From Eubacteriales bacterium (GTDB lineage: Bacteria; Bacillota; Clostridia; Christensenellales; SZUA-584), in assembly GCA_028711205.1 (NCBI GenBank), contig JAQTSP010000137.1:1-7116 (forward strand): a DNA stretch of 7,116 nucleotides, given 5' to 3'. Position 1 is the first letter of the stretch, and every line of letters begins with the position of its first letter. A model generated the notes under the pieces. That model saw only the letters and a list, made by a program, of their open reading frames with translations, was not told where the DNA came from and ran no database searches. Shown here piece after piece: positions 1 to 6,063 of this stretch. The position numbers and the translations under genes were made by a program.

Positions 1-33
1 CACGTAATTATTTTGCAGACGAGGAGTAACATT

Positions 34-453
34 ATGAGTGCAACAGTTAAACAGTGTAAACAATGCGGACAGCTTTTCCAATCGTACGGCGCATCCGAGT
101 GCTCCGTTTGCCTGGAAGAGATGGATAGAGGTTTTATACTGGTCAAGGAGTATATTTATGATCATCCGGATGCGAATGTCGTGGAGATTTCAAATGAAAC
201 GGGCATCTCGGAGAAAATAATACTGCATTTCCTCAAGGAGGGAAGGCTGTCTATCGAAACCAGTGACTGTTTACTGACGTGTGAGAAGTGCGGAAAGAGA
301 ATAAAAAGCGGCCGGTTTTGCCATGCGTGTAAAACGGCGCTGGAAAATACATTCAAAAGCATGTGCGGGAGTGCGGACGAAGAGCAAAAAACGAACGCAT
401 CGGCAAGCGGACTCGGAAAAATGCATTTCGAATATAAAAAGGAACAATTTTAA
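34..453 (+). CDS. yvyF: YvyF-type flagellar operon protein (two zinc ribbons flanking a helix-turn-helix-like middle)
   Basis: Encodes 139 residues from ATG at 34. An in-frame TTG at 13 is less likely, because GAGGAG at 21-26 lies 7 bases before the ATG and would fall inside the coding region if TTG were used. Visible architecture: an N-terminal zinc ribbon with CxxC pairs at C8/C11 and C23/C26, a middle part (about 35-75) resembling a small helix-turn-helix (EISNETGISEKIILHFLKEG), and a second ribbon with C83/C86 and C96/C99. The tail after about residue 112 is polar and probably disordered. This matches the conserved 'flagellar operon protein' YvyF family, whose members precede flgM in Bacillus and clostridia. 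Its molecular role is not established; the zinc ribbons and HTH-like part suggest binding to nucleic acid or to a regulator, which is inference. It opens the visible operon, with flgM 20 bp downstream. Its promoter would lie before the window. Confidence 0.9.
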   Translation: MSATVKQCKQCGQLFQSYGASECSVCLEEMDRGFILVKEYIYDHPDANVVEISNETGISEKIILHFLKEGRLSIETSDCLLTCEKCGKRIKSGRFCHACKTALENTFKSMCGSADEEQKTNASASGLGKMHFEYKKEQF

Positions 454-473
454 AGTTTAAGAGGTGAAATAAA

Positions 474-746
474 TTGAAAATCAATTCAATTCCCCCAAAA
501 GAACTTATTAGTCAATATATTCACGTGAGGGAAAAAACGGTTTTGGAAAGCCAGGAACCGGCAACGGACAAGGCGGAACTGACGAGTGAGGCAAAGACAT
601 TCTCGGCGGCGCTGAAAGCAGCGAAAGAAGCGATGGAGCGGACGCCTGAAGAGCTCGAGCATATCAGTAAAGTGGCAAACCAGGTGGAGAACAATGCGTA
701 CTCCGTTTCGGGGGAAGAGGTTGCGAAAAAAATATTAGGGGAATAG
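474..746 (+). CDS. flgM: FlgM, anti-sigma-28 factor
   Basis: Encodes 90 residues, the usual FlgM size, starting at TTG 474 with GAGGTG at 461-466 seven bases upstream. FlgM binds flagellar sigma-28 (SigD) in the cytoplasm and blocks late-gene transcription until the hook-basal body is complete; in many bacteria it is then exported. The N-terminal third (1-30) is polar and probably unstructured, as in the family. The C-terminal part carries the family pattern: DKAELTSEAKTFSAAL at 32-47, two predicted helices, and an end of the form Y-x-V-x-x-x-x-V-A-x-K-I-L (76-88), where sigma binding is known to reside. It lies between yvyF and flgN, the usual Bacillota position. The TTG start may hold its translation low relative to flgK and flgL; that is inference. 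Confidence 0.93.
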   Translation: MKINSIPPKELISQYIHVREKTVLESQEPATDKAELTSEAKTFSAALKAAKEAMERTPEELEHISKVANQVENNAYSVSGEEVAKKILGE

Positions 747-775
747 GATACCCCGCCAAAGAAGGAGTGGGTGTT

Positions 776-1282
776 GTGAACCGTCTGGTAATATTGCTCA
801 AAGAAGTCATGGAATCCGAGATCTTGGCATACAGAGAAATGCTTGCGCTCTCGAAGGGAAAAAAAGAAGCGCTGATTAAGAACGACGTTTCAGGCCTTGA
901 CGCGATCGTTGCGCGGGAACAGGCGGTATTAACAAAGATCAAGCCGCTTGAATCGCAAAGGGAGGATATCGCGGCGAAAATAGCTTTTGAATCCGGGACA
1001 TCAGAGGAGAGAAAGCTGAGCCTGCCGGATATTATCGACATGTGCGAAGGCAGATCGCGTGAAGAGCTCGTCCGTTTAAGGGCGGAGCTGAAAGAAGTGG
1101 TATCTGAGTTGTCCGTTTTAAACGCACTGAACAAGACGCTGATCGATACGCATTTGAATTATTCGTCTTTTTTCATTGAGGTGCTCACCGGGCATCTGAA
1201 TACGCTCAATACATACACGCAGTCAGGCAAAGCCGACGGCAAAAAGACGGGCGGATATTCCCTGATCGATCAGTCAGTGTGA
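776..1282 (+). CDS. flgN: FlgN, export chaperone for FlgK and FlgL
   Basis: Encodes 168 residues from GTG at 776. A GTG at 767 is in frame but overlaps the SD GAAGGAG (761-767); that SD sits 8 bases before 776, so 776 is preferred. The protein is almost all helix with many charged residues and no cysteines or obvious catalytic motif, and it begins with the FlgN-like pattern of a short amphipathic helix followed by Glu/Leu-rich coiled-coil segments (about 3-62 and 80-125). FlgN proteins are cytoplasmic chaperones that bind the C-terminal helices of the hook-filament junction proteins FlgK and FlgL and deliver them to the export gate. Both clients are encoded immediately downstream (9 bp to flgK). 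The primary sequence of FlgN is poorly conserved, so the call leans on size, helix content and position. Confidence 0.85.
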   Translation: MNRLVILLKEVMESEILAYREMLALSKGKKEALIKNDVSGLDAIVAREQAVLTKIKPLESQREDIAAKIAFESGTSEERKLSLPDIIDMCEGRSREELVRLRAELKEVVSELSVLNALNKTLIDTHLNYSSFFIEVLTGHLNTLNTYTQSGKADGKKTGGYSLIDQSV

Positions 1283-1291
1283 GGCGGAAAA

Positions 1292-2779
1292 ATGTCGAGT
1301 TTGTTTTATGGATTGGAAATTGCAAAGACCGGCCTGTCGGTTGCCCAGCAGGCTATCAGCATCACCGGCAACAATATCGCCAACGCCGATACGGTGGGGT
1401 ATACGCGGCAGCGGCTGGTGACGCAGGCGATCGATTCCTGTTATACGACGCGTATCCTGGAATCAGGCAGCACCGGCGGCGGTGTCGAGGTCGTATTGAT
1501 CGATCAGATACGAAGCGAGTATCTGGATAAGCAGATCAGGGAAGAATTTGCGGCGCTCGGCGAAAGCAGTACGCGCGCAGAAGAGATGGAGTTTATCGAG
1601 ACGATACTGAATGAAACATCGGACAGCAGTATTTCATCGGTACTGGCGGATTTTTTTAACAGCCTCAGCGAGCTTTCGACGGATCCATCCAGCGAAGAGA
1701 TACGGACAAATGTCCAGCAGAACGCCATACAGCTGACCGAGACGCTGAACTACAATTACAACCAGTTGGTCGAGATTCAGGACTCGTACAACGAAGCGAT
1801 GAAAGTGACGGTCGATACGATAAACAATTTGCTGACCAATATCGCCAGCTATAACGAGCAGATATACTCATACGAGCTTTCAGGCCAGCAGGCGAACGAG
1901 TTAAGGGACGCGCGCAACGTATTGCTGGACGAGCTTTCCGAGCTGGTCAATATAGAATATTGGGAAACATCGGAAGGCAAACAGATTGTGACTATCGAAG
2001 GTGTCGAGCTTGTGAATCATACGGATGCCACGCTGCTCGAAACAAGTGCGGATCAGACCGGCGTGGTTTCGGGGCAAACGGGGTATTATTCCATCTATTA
2101 TGAGGGGACCACGACGGAATTTGCATACAGCTCGGGCGAGCTTCAGGCATATAAGAACCTGCGTGACGGCAACTCCGTCGATGGCATGGGCATCCCGTAC
2201 ATGCTTTCAAGCCTCAATACGTTTGCGCAAAGCCTGGCGGAGGAATTTAATGCCGTTCATGAGACAGGGTATACGATGCCGTATGATTCGGTCGCATCGC
2301 AGACGGGTATCGACTTTTTTGAAATCCCCTCGGGAGGATACGGAGATATTACGGCAGGGAACATATCCGTTTCCGCCGAGATACTCGATAATGTCAATAA
2401 TATCGCAGCTTCCAGTGAACTGATTGATCTTTCTGCTTCCAACACGCAGGAAGGTAACAACGAGGTCGCGCTGGAGCTGCTCGCATTAACGTCGAGCACG
2501 AGCCTTTCCATGATCGGCAACTTTGAAGACTATCTTGCGAGCTTTGTTGTGGAAGTGGGCATCGAGTCCGCAAGCTGCCAGAGGATGCTTGAAAGCCAGG
2601 AAGCGATCGTCAAGAACCTAGAAAACCGCCGCGAATCAATATCGGGCGTTTCGCTTGACGAGGAGATGATCAATCTGATCTCATACCAGTATTCATATTC
2701 CGCCGCTTCACGCGTACTGACGGCGATCGATGAAGCGCTGGATACGCTGATCAACAGTACCGGTATCGTGGGCAGATAA
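1292..2779 (+). CDS. flgK: FlgK (HAP1), first hook-filament junction protein
   Basis: Encodes 495 residues, a usual length for FlgK in Bacillota. ATG 1292 is preceded by GAGG at 1281-1284, which overlaps the flgN stop, suggesting translational coupling. The N-terminus (about 3-45) is the axial-protein signature: AKTGLSVAQQAISITGNNIANADTVGYTRQR, with the NNIAN and GYTRQ cores. The C-terminus (about 455-490) has the matching axial helix (VSLDEEMINLISYQYSYSAA, then SRVLTAIDEALDTLIN). These two ends form the coiled-coil D0 domain that docks to the hook; the middle carries variable D1/D2 domains rich in Ser, Thr and Tyr. FlgK is secreted by the flagellar export apparatus and sits between hook and FlgL. 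One cysteine (SASCQRM, near 430) is unusual for an exported axial protein. No frameshift is seen. Confidence 0.97.
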   Translation: MSSLFYGLEIAKTGLSVAQQAISITGNNIANADTVGYTRQRLVTQAIDSCYTTRILESGSTGGGVEVVLIDQIRSEYLDKQIREEFAALGESSTRAEEMEFIETILNETSDSSISSVLADFFNSLSELSTDPSSEEIRTNVQQNAIQLTETLNYNYNQLVEIQDSYNEAMKVTVDTINNLLTNIASYNEQIYSYELSGQQANELRDARNVLLDELSELVNIEYWETSEGKQIVTIEGVELVNHTDATLLETSADQTGVVSGQTGYYSIYYEGTTTEFAYSSGELQAYKNLRDGNSVDGMGIPYMLSSLNTFAQSLAEEFNAVHETGYTMPYDSVASQTGIDFFEIPSGGYGDITAGNISVSAEILDNVNNIAASSELIDLSASNTQEGNNEVALELLALTSSTSLSMIGNFEDYLASFVVEVGIESASCQRMLESQEAIVKNLENRRESISGVSLDEEMINLISYQYSYSAASRVLTAIDEALDTLINSTGIVGR

Positions 2780-2803
2780 CAAGCCTGAAACGGAGGAAAT
2801 GAT

Positions 2804-3739
2804 ATGCGCATCACAAACAGCATGATGCTGAACAATTATTTGAGTAATCTGAATGACAACCTCGAGAGCCTGACCGAGAAACAGACGCAGGTTTCGACCG
2901 GCAAGCGCATCAACAAGCTTTCGGACGATCCGGTCGGCCTGATTTCCGTCATGCAGTGCGATGTTAAATTATACAAAACGGAGCAATATAATCAAAATGT
3001 CGAAAACGCTCTGACATGGCTGGATCAAACGGAGGCAGCCACATTGTCACTGAACGATGTGATCAAAACAGCATATGAGACGGTTATAGAGCTGGCGAAC
3101 GATTATGTGACAGCAGAGGACAAAGAGGCCGCCGCCGAGATGATCGCCCAGCTGAGAGACGAGGTGCTGGCGATCGGCAACAGCCAGTCGGAGGATGAAT
3201 ACCTGTTTGGCGGCTACAATATCAACAATACGCCGTTTACCGTTGACGCTTCGGGCAATATTCTGTACAACGGCCTTGATCTGACGGATGAGACCAGTGT
3301 GGATCTGATTGCGGAGAATGAGCAGGTCATCACCTATGAGATTGGCTACGAGACGACGATGGATATATCGATATCCGGCAGCGAGCTTTTCGGCATGGGC
3401 GAGGACAATATCTATACCGTTTTTGATAACCTCTATAACGCGCTGATAAGCGATGCGGATGCCGAAGAACTCAATGATTATATCGAAAAGCTGCAGGACA
3501 ATCAAAGCAGTGTTTTAGCGATTGAAGCAAAAATTGGCGGCAGGATCAACCGCCTTGAACTGGTACAGAACCGTTACGAGGAGGATTATTTAAGTTATAC
3601 GGAACTGAAATCCAATATTGAGGATGTCGACCTGGCCGAAGCCGCTATGAATTACGAAATGGCTGAGACGGTTTATACGGCGGCATTGAACATTGGATCG
3701 AAAATCATTCAGCTCTCGCTTGTTGATTTTCTGAACTAA
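2804..3739 (+). CDS. flgL: FlgL (HAP3), second hook-filament junction protein
   Basis: Encodes 311 residues from ATG 2804, with GGAGG at 2792-2796 as a strong SD. FlgL sits between FlgK and the flagellin filament. The N-terminus has the flagellin-like D0/D1 signature: MRITNSMMLNNYLSNL, then QVSTGKRINKLSDDP at about 29-43. The C-terminus (about 275-311) is the partner helix, with NIEDVDLAEAAMNYEMAE and the family ending SLVDFLN. The middle (about 125-200) is a short beta-rich variable part containing SEDEYLFGGYNINNTPF, a strongly conserved FlgL/flagellin-type element. It follows flgK by 24 bp and precedes fliW by 23 bp. In the Bacillus order yviE lies between flgL and fliW; no such gene fits here. 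The protein has one cysteine (MQCDVKL, near residue 50). Confidence 0.96.
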   Translation: MRITNSMMLNNYLSNLNDNLESLTEKQTQVSTGKRINKLSDDPVGLISVMQCDVKLYKTEQYNQNVENALTWLDQTEAATLSLNDVIKTAYETVIELANDYVTAEDKEAAAEMIAQLRDEVLAIGNSQSEDEYLFGGYNINNTPFTVDASGNILYNGLDLTDETSVDLIAENEQVITYEIGYETTMDISISGSELFGMGEDNIYTVFDNLYNALISDADAEELNDYIEKLQDNQSSVLAIEAKIGGRINRLELVQNRYEEDYLSYTELKSNIEDVDLAEAAMNYEMAETVYTAALNIGSKIIQLSLVDFLN

Positions 3740-3762
3740 TTATATTAAAAGGAGGGCTGGTT

Positions 3763-4233
3763 ATGCTTATTGATACCGACAGATTTGGTTCTTTTGATAC
3801 AAAAGACAGTAAAATCATCGAATTTCCATTGGGGATTCCGGGGTTTGAGGATCTGCGGAAATTTATTATATTGGAAGTCGGCGATACAAAACCGGTATAC
3901 TGGCTGCAATCGACGGAAAACAAGTATATCGCATTGCCTGTCATCATTTCTTTCGAGATACTTGATAACTATAACATCGATGTCCGGGAAAACGAACTTG
4001 AAGAGCTGTATGTTGAAAGTAAAAATGATCTTCTCATCATAAATGTCGTTGTCATTCCGTCAGAAGTCGAAAAAATGACGGTCAATCTTGCGGCGCCGAT
4101 CATTATCAATGCAAAGCGAGGCATCGGAAAACAGATTATCATCGATGCAAAAGAGCTTCCGATCCGGTTCCCTGTTTATGATGCGGTGATGAAGAGTATA
4201 AATGGAGGCGAGAAGAATGCTGGTTCTATCTAG
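3763..4233 (+). CDS. fliW: FliW, flagellar assembly factor and CsrA antagonist
   Basis: Encodes 156 residues, near the usual 140-155, from ATG 3763 with a strong SD (AAAAGGAGG, 3747-3755). FliW is a cytoplasmic beta-barrel protein that binds either flagellin or CsrA. When flagellin accumulates inside the cell it captures FliW, and the released CsrA then represses flagellin translation. Family landmarks: FPLGIPGFEDLRKF (about 21-34), VYWLQST (about 45-51), and the diagnostic MTVNLAAPIIINAKRGIGKQ (about 105-124). The last 17 bases overlap the csrA start in another frame, so the two are translationally coupled. The product therefore ends in a short NGGEKNAGSI tail that is partly dictated by the csrA SD and start. 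Confidence 0.96.
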   Translation: MLIDTDRFGSFDTKDSKIIEFPLGIPGFEDLRKFIILEVGDTKPVYWLQSTENKYIALPVIISFEILDNYNIDVRENELEELYVESKNDLLIINVVVIPSEVEKMTVNLAAPIIINAKRGIGKQIIIDAKELPIRFPVYDAVMKSINGGEKNAGSI

Positions 4234-4450
4234 AAAATCAGGTGAGGGCATCACATTAGACCAGGATGTCATAATAGATATACTCTCAATTGACGGCGAC
4301 AGGGTTCGTATCGGCATACAGGCGCCCAAGGACATGCGGATATTCCGAAAAGAACTGCTGAAAGAGACGATTGGCATCAATCAGGCGGCCGCAAACACGC
4401 CGGCGGTGTCTTTGCTAAAGCAAAAAGCCGTAAAAAAGAAGGCGGACTGA
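4217..4450 (+). CDS. csrA: CsrA, translational repressor of flagellin
   Basis: Encodes 77 residues from ATG 4217, with GGAGG at 4204-4208 eight bases upstream. An earlier in-frame ATG at 4202 is rejected: the SD would lie inside the coding region and CsrA proteins begin MLVL. CsrA is a dimeric RNA-binding protein that recognises GGA in hairpin loops and over SD sequences. Visible residues: MLVLSRKSGEGI at the N-terminus (L4 and R6 in the RNA-contact strand), DGDRVRIGIQAPKD (26-39), R44 (a key RNA-binding arginine of the family), and N55, the position reported in Bacillus subtilis CsrA as needed for FliW binding. The C-terminal tail (about 61-77) is lysine-rich and variable. It is the last gene of the operon, followed by a terminator 54 bp downstream. 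Its own SD lies in AUGGAGG, itself a CsrA-like motif. Confidence 0.97.
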   Translation: MLVLSRKSGEGITLDQDVIIDILSIDGDRVRIGIQAPKDMRIFRKELLKETIGINQAAANTPAVSLLKQKAVKKKAD

Positions 4451-4503
4451 ACAGCACGTTTCTTAAACGCACTCATAAATATTGTATAACGTAAAGGGAT
4501 AAG

Positions 4504-4526
4504 AGCCCGCCAAACGGCGGGTTTTT
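4504..4526 (+). terminator. Rho-independent terminator of the yvyF-csrA operon
   Basis: A perfect GC stem (CCCGCC at 4506-4511 with GGCGGG at 4516-4521) closes a 4-base AAAC loop. The stem extends by a G-T and an A-T pair, and five T follow immediately (4522-4526). It lies 54 bp after the csrA stop and faces the right way to end the operon transcript. Confidence 0.93.
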
Positions 4527-4542
4527 CATATGGCCAAGTTAC

Positions 4543-4584
4543 GGCTGTGCCCCGGGGCTGAGTTGTTTAGCGGTATGCACAGCT
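4543..4584 (+). repeat. Imperfect stem-loop downstream of the csrA terminator
   Basis: GCTGTGC (4544-4550) pairs with GCACAGC (4577-4583), and a G-U closes the base in plus-strand RNA (4543/4584). Inside, GCTGA (4557-4561) can pair with TTAGC (4567-4571, one G-U). A palindrome GCCCCGGGGC at 4549-4558 competes with this fold. No T tract follows, so it is not an obvious terminator. Its function is unknown. Confidence 0.5.
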
Positions 4585-4736
4585 TTATGAATGATGCGGA
4601 CGGTAAATTTATCAGGCAAACACCTGCACCGATATGTCTACGTATTCAGTACACCGTATATTTGAGCGGGTAAAAAGGCGTGCAGAATTTGTCTCATGCT
4701 ATTCGATCTGTGCGCACCGGTAATGATATTGAAAAG

Positions 4737-4768
4737 AAAGAAGCCCGCTTTTTTGAACGGGCCTCTTT
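4737..4768 (-). terminator. Rho-independent terminator of the flagellin gene
   Basis: In the minus-strand RNA an 11-bp stem forms between 4758-4768 and 4737-4747 (core GCCCG/CGGGC, one G-U) around a 10-base A-rich loop, followed downstream by a CTTTTC stretch. On the plus strand the G-U becomes an A-C mismatch, so the stem favours minus-strand transcripts. It lies about 80 bases after the flagellin stop. It may act weakly in the other direction too, since U-rich sequence flanks both arms. Confidence 0.8.
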
Positions 4769-4779
4769 TCATACGGGAT

Positions 4780-4806
4780 CCCCGGCGACGCGTCGCGTCG
4801 TTGGGG
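4780..4806 (+). repeat. Strong 12-bp GC hairpin with a 3-base loop
   Basis: Positions 4780-4791 pair with 4795-4806 around a GTC loop: CCCC/GGGG at the base, two consecutive G-U pairs (4784/4802 and 4785/4801), then CGACGC/GCGTCG. It pairs fully only in plus-strand RNA; in minus-strand RNA the two G-U pairs become C-A mismatches. It lies inside the 3' untranslated part of the flagellin transcript but with the opposite strand preference. No T tract follows. Confidence 0.6.
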
Positions 4807-4820
4807 TGGTTGTTAAGAAG

Positions 4821-4839
4821 AACTTTGTTTACCAAAGTT
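4821..4839. repeat. 7-bp inverted repeat just after the flagellin stop
   Basis: AACTTTG (4821-4827) and CAAAGTT (4833-4839) form a perfect stem with a 5-base loop, 9 bases downstream of the flagellin stop codon. In the minus-strand RNA it would lie in the 3' UTR before the GC terminator and could protect the abundant mRNA from 3' decay. It is AT-rich and has no T run on the minus side, so it is unlikely to terminate alone. Confidence 0.5.
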
Positions 4840-4848
4840 TTTCATTTG

Positions 4849-5952
4849 TTATTGCAGCAACGAGAGAACGTTCTGCGGCGCGGCATTGGCCTGAGCCAAC
4901 ATAGCCGTTGCAGCCTGAACGAGTATGGTCGTCTGCGTGTACGTCGTCATTTCCTGAGCCATGTCGACGTCGCGGATACGGCTTTCCGCTGCGGTCAGAT
5001 TTTCTGCCGTTGTATCCAGATTGTTGATCTTGTGCTCAAGCCTGTTCTGTACTGCACCAAGCTGTGCGCGCTGTGTCGATACGGTATTGATCGCGGTGTC
5101 AAGAGCGCTCAGGGCCCCGTCCGCGGTCGTTTGCGACGATACATCCAGAGAGCTGACGCCCAGCGCAGCAGCGCGCACATCGCCGATCGTGATGCTGAGG
5201 GTTTCGCCGCTGTTTGCGCCCGTCTGTATCTGTCCGCCAGAGCCGACTGCTTCCATAGCGATGACAGAACTCAAGGTTCCGTTTACGTAACCACTGCCCA
5301 ATTGAATACTGATACCAAGTTCAGAAATGTTTAGTGTGCCTGATCCGCTCGACGGGCTAAGGCCAGTGAAAGTGTACACATCAAGGGTACTGCCCACTGT
5401 TACTTCGATATCTGCACCATCATCAACAATGGTATATGTTTCACCGGCTGCACCGCTTGCAGAAACGCTCATAACGCCGGTTACGCTATAGATTGTTGAT
5501 GTCGCAGCGTCTGTATTCACAGATACGCCGTACGAACCGTCCAGAAGTGTCATGTCGTTGAAAGCGGTATCGGTCGCGATATCGTCGAGCTCCTGTACCA
5601 GTTGCTGGAACTCCGCATCAAGCGCTGCACGGTCGACCGTATCTTCGTTTGTATCCGAGGCTGACTGAACAGCCAGCTCACGCATACGCTGAAGTATCGA
5701 TTCGCTCTCTTCCAGCGCGCCCTCTGCCGTCTGCACGAGGGAAATCGCATCTTCACTGTTCTTGGAAGCCATCTCGAGCCCGCGGATCTGCGCCCGCATC
5801 TTTTCGGAAATAGCCAGGCCGGCCGCGTCGTCACCGGCGCTGTTGATCCGGTAACCGGAAGACATCTTCTCTGTTGACGCTGCCATTTTGTCGTTGTTGA
5901 GTGAATACTGGCGGTGTGTATTCATTGCCATAATGTTGTTGTTAATACGCAT
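4849..5952 (-). CDS. hag: Flagellin, filament subunit
   Basis: Encodes 367 residues. The ATG (complement of 5950-5952) has GGAGG nine bases upstream. The N-terminal D0/D1 region (1-140) is typical: MRINNNIMAMNTHRQYSLNN, SSGYRINSAGDDAAGLAISEKM (31-52), NSEDAISLVQTAEGAL (65-80), QRMRELAVQSA (88-98) and FNDMTLLDGS (131-140). The C-terminal region (about 275-367) pairs with it: QRAQLGAVQNRLEH (294-307), SRIRDVDMAQEM (324-335) and an ending AMLAQANAAPQNVLSLLQ. The middle (about 141-255) is a Ser/Thr/Gly-rich beta domain absent from the shortest flagellins such as the ~300-residue Bacillus Hag; it would be surface-exposed and variable. There are no cysteines. It is exported by the flagellar apparatus and polymerises on FlgL. 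It faces csrA convergently and fliF divergently. The leader indicates control by sigma-28 and by CsrA. Confidence 0.97.
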   Translation of the reverse strand: MRINNNIMAMNTHRQYSLNNDKMAASTEKMSSGYRINSAGDDAAGLAISEKMRAQIRGLEMASKNSEDAISLVQTAEGALEESESILQRMRELAVQSASDTNEDTVDRAALDAEFQQLVQELDDIATDTAFNDMTLLDGSYGVSVNTDAATSTIYSVTGVMSVSASGAAGETYTIVDDGADIEVTVGSTLDVYTFTGLSPSSGSGTLNISELGISIQLGSGYVNGTLSSVIAMEAVGSGGQIQTGANSGETLSITIGDVRAAALGVSSLDVSSQTTADGALSALDTAINTVSTQRAQLGAVQNRLEHKINNLDTTAENLTAAESRIRDVDMAQEMTTYTQTTILVQAATAMLAQANAAPQNVLSLLQ

Positions 5953-5960
5953 AATTTGTA

Positions 5961-5968
5961 TCCTCCAT
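5961..5968 (-). promoter_or_regulatory. Flagellin SD overlapped by candidate CsrA site 2
   Basis: In the minus strand this reads ATGGAGGA. GGAGG (complement of 5962-5966) is the SD, 9 bases before the start codon, and ATGGA (5964-5968) fits the CsrA core ANGGA. In B. subtilis one CsrA site overlaps the hag SD. Overlap alone is weak evidence, because other SDs here (flgL, fliW, csrA) also contain ANGGA. Confidence 0.55.
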
Positions 5969-5979
5969 GAATTTTTTAT

Positions 5980-5991
5980 TGCATCCTTGCA
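5980..5991 (-). promoter_or_regulatory. Candidate high-affinity CsrA site 1: hairpin with AGGA loop in the flagellin leader
   Basis: The minus strand reads TGCA-AGGA-TGCA: a perfect 4-bp stem presenting GGA in a four-base loop, with the core AAGGA. This is the form CsrA-family proteins bind best. It lies 27 bases upstream of the flagellin start codon, and its GGA is 20 nucleotides upstream of the GGA in the SD-overlapping site, a distance compatible with one CsrA dimer bridging both. Confidence 0.6.
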
Positions 5992-6063
5992 TATTTGTAA
6001 AGAAACTATACTATTGTTCTTTGGCGCCTTAGAAAAACAAGAATATAATAACTTACATAATGT

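Larger units (their letters stand above)
4527..4848. other. Gene-free convergent intergenic region with several inverted repeats
   Basis: About 320 bp lie between the csrA terminator and the flagellin stop. I find no open reading frame here with a plausible SD and recognisable product; short frames exist but do not look coding. The stretch contains a long-range inverted repeat at 4543-4584 around a GCCCCGGGGC palindrome (4549-4558), minor nested repeats near 4601-4631, a GTGCGCAC palindrome near 4709-4716, the flagellin terminator at 4737-4768, a strong GC hairpin at 4780-4806 and a small hairpin at 4821-4839. No known riboswitch or small-RNA signature could be matched. Confidence 0.6.

Noticed and set aside
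664..1134. Minus-strand frame of 156 codons across flgM and flgN
   Set aside because: It is antisense to recognised genes, with a Ser-rich shadow translation and no operon context.
2025..2423. Plus-strand frame of 132 codons inside flgK, suggesting a frameshift
   Set aside because: The flgK frame is uninterrupted from the N-terminal to the C-terminal axial motif; the alternative translation is Arg-rich and unlike FlgK.
3047..3505. Minus-strand frame of 152 codons within flgL
   Set aside because: It is a shadow of a complete flgL with both conserved ends, and it has no SD.
4462..4490. Promoter-like TATAAC after csrA that could drive a small RNA
   Set aside because: The best -35 at 16-17 bases matches only 2-3 of 6, and any transcript would meet the terminator at 4506 at once.
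4600..4640. GGCAAAC-like stretch reminiscent of a cyclic-di-GMP (GEMM) riboswitch
   Set aside because: Only a few bases agree; the conserved second half and tetraloop receptor are not seen, and no gene follows on that strand.
4638..4904. Short frames in the convergent intergenic region (65 and 74 codons)
   Set aside because: No SD at either start; they span terminator and hairpin sequences and show no recognisable protein pattern.
4696..5334. Long plus-strand open frame (212 codons) antisense to flagellin, and another at 4961-5290
   Set aside because: They run opposite to an unmistakable flagellin in strongly biased codons. The translations are Arg/Cys-rich with no family likeness, and no SD supports their starts.
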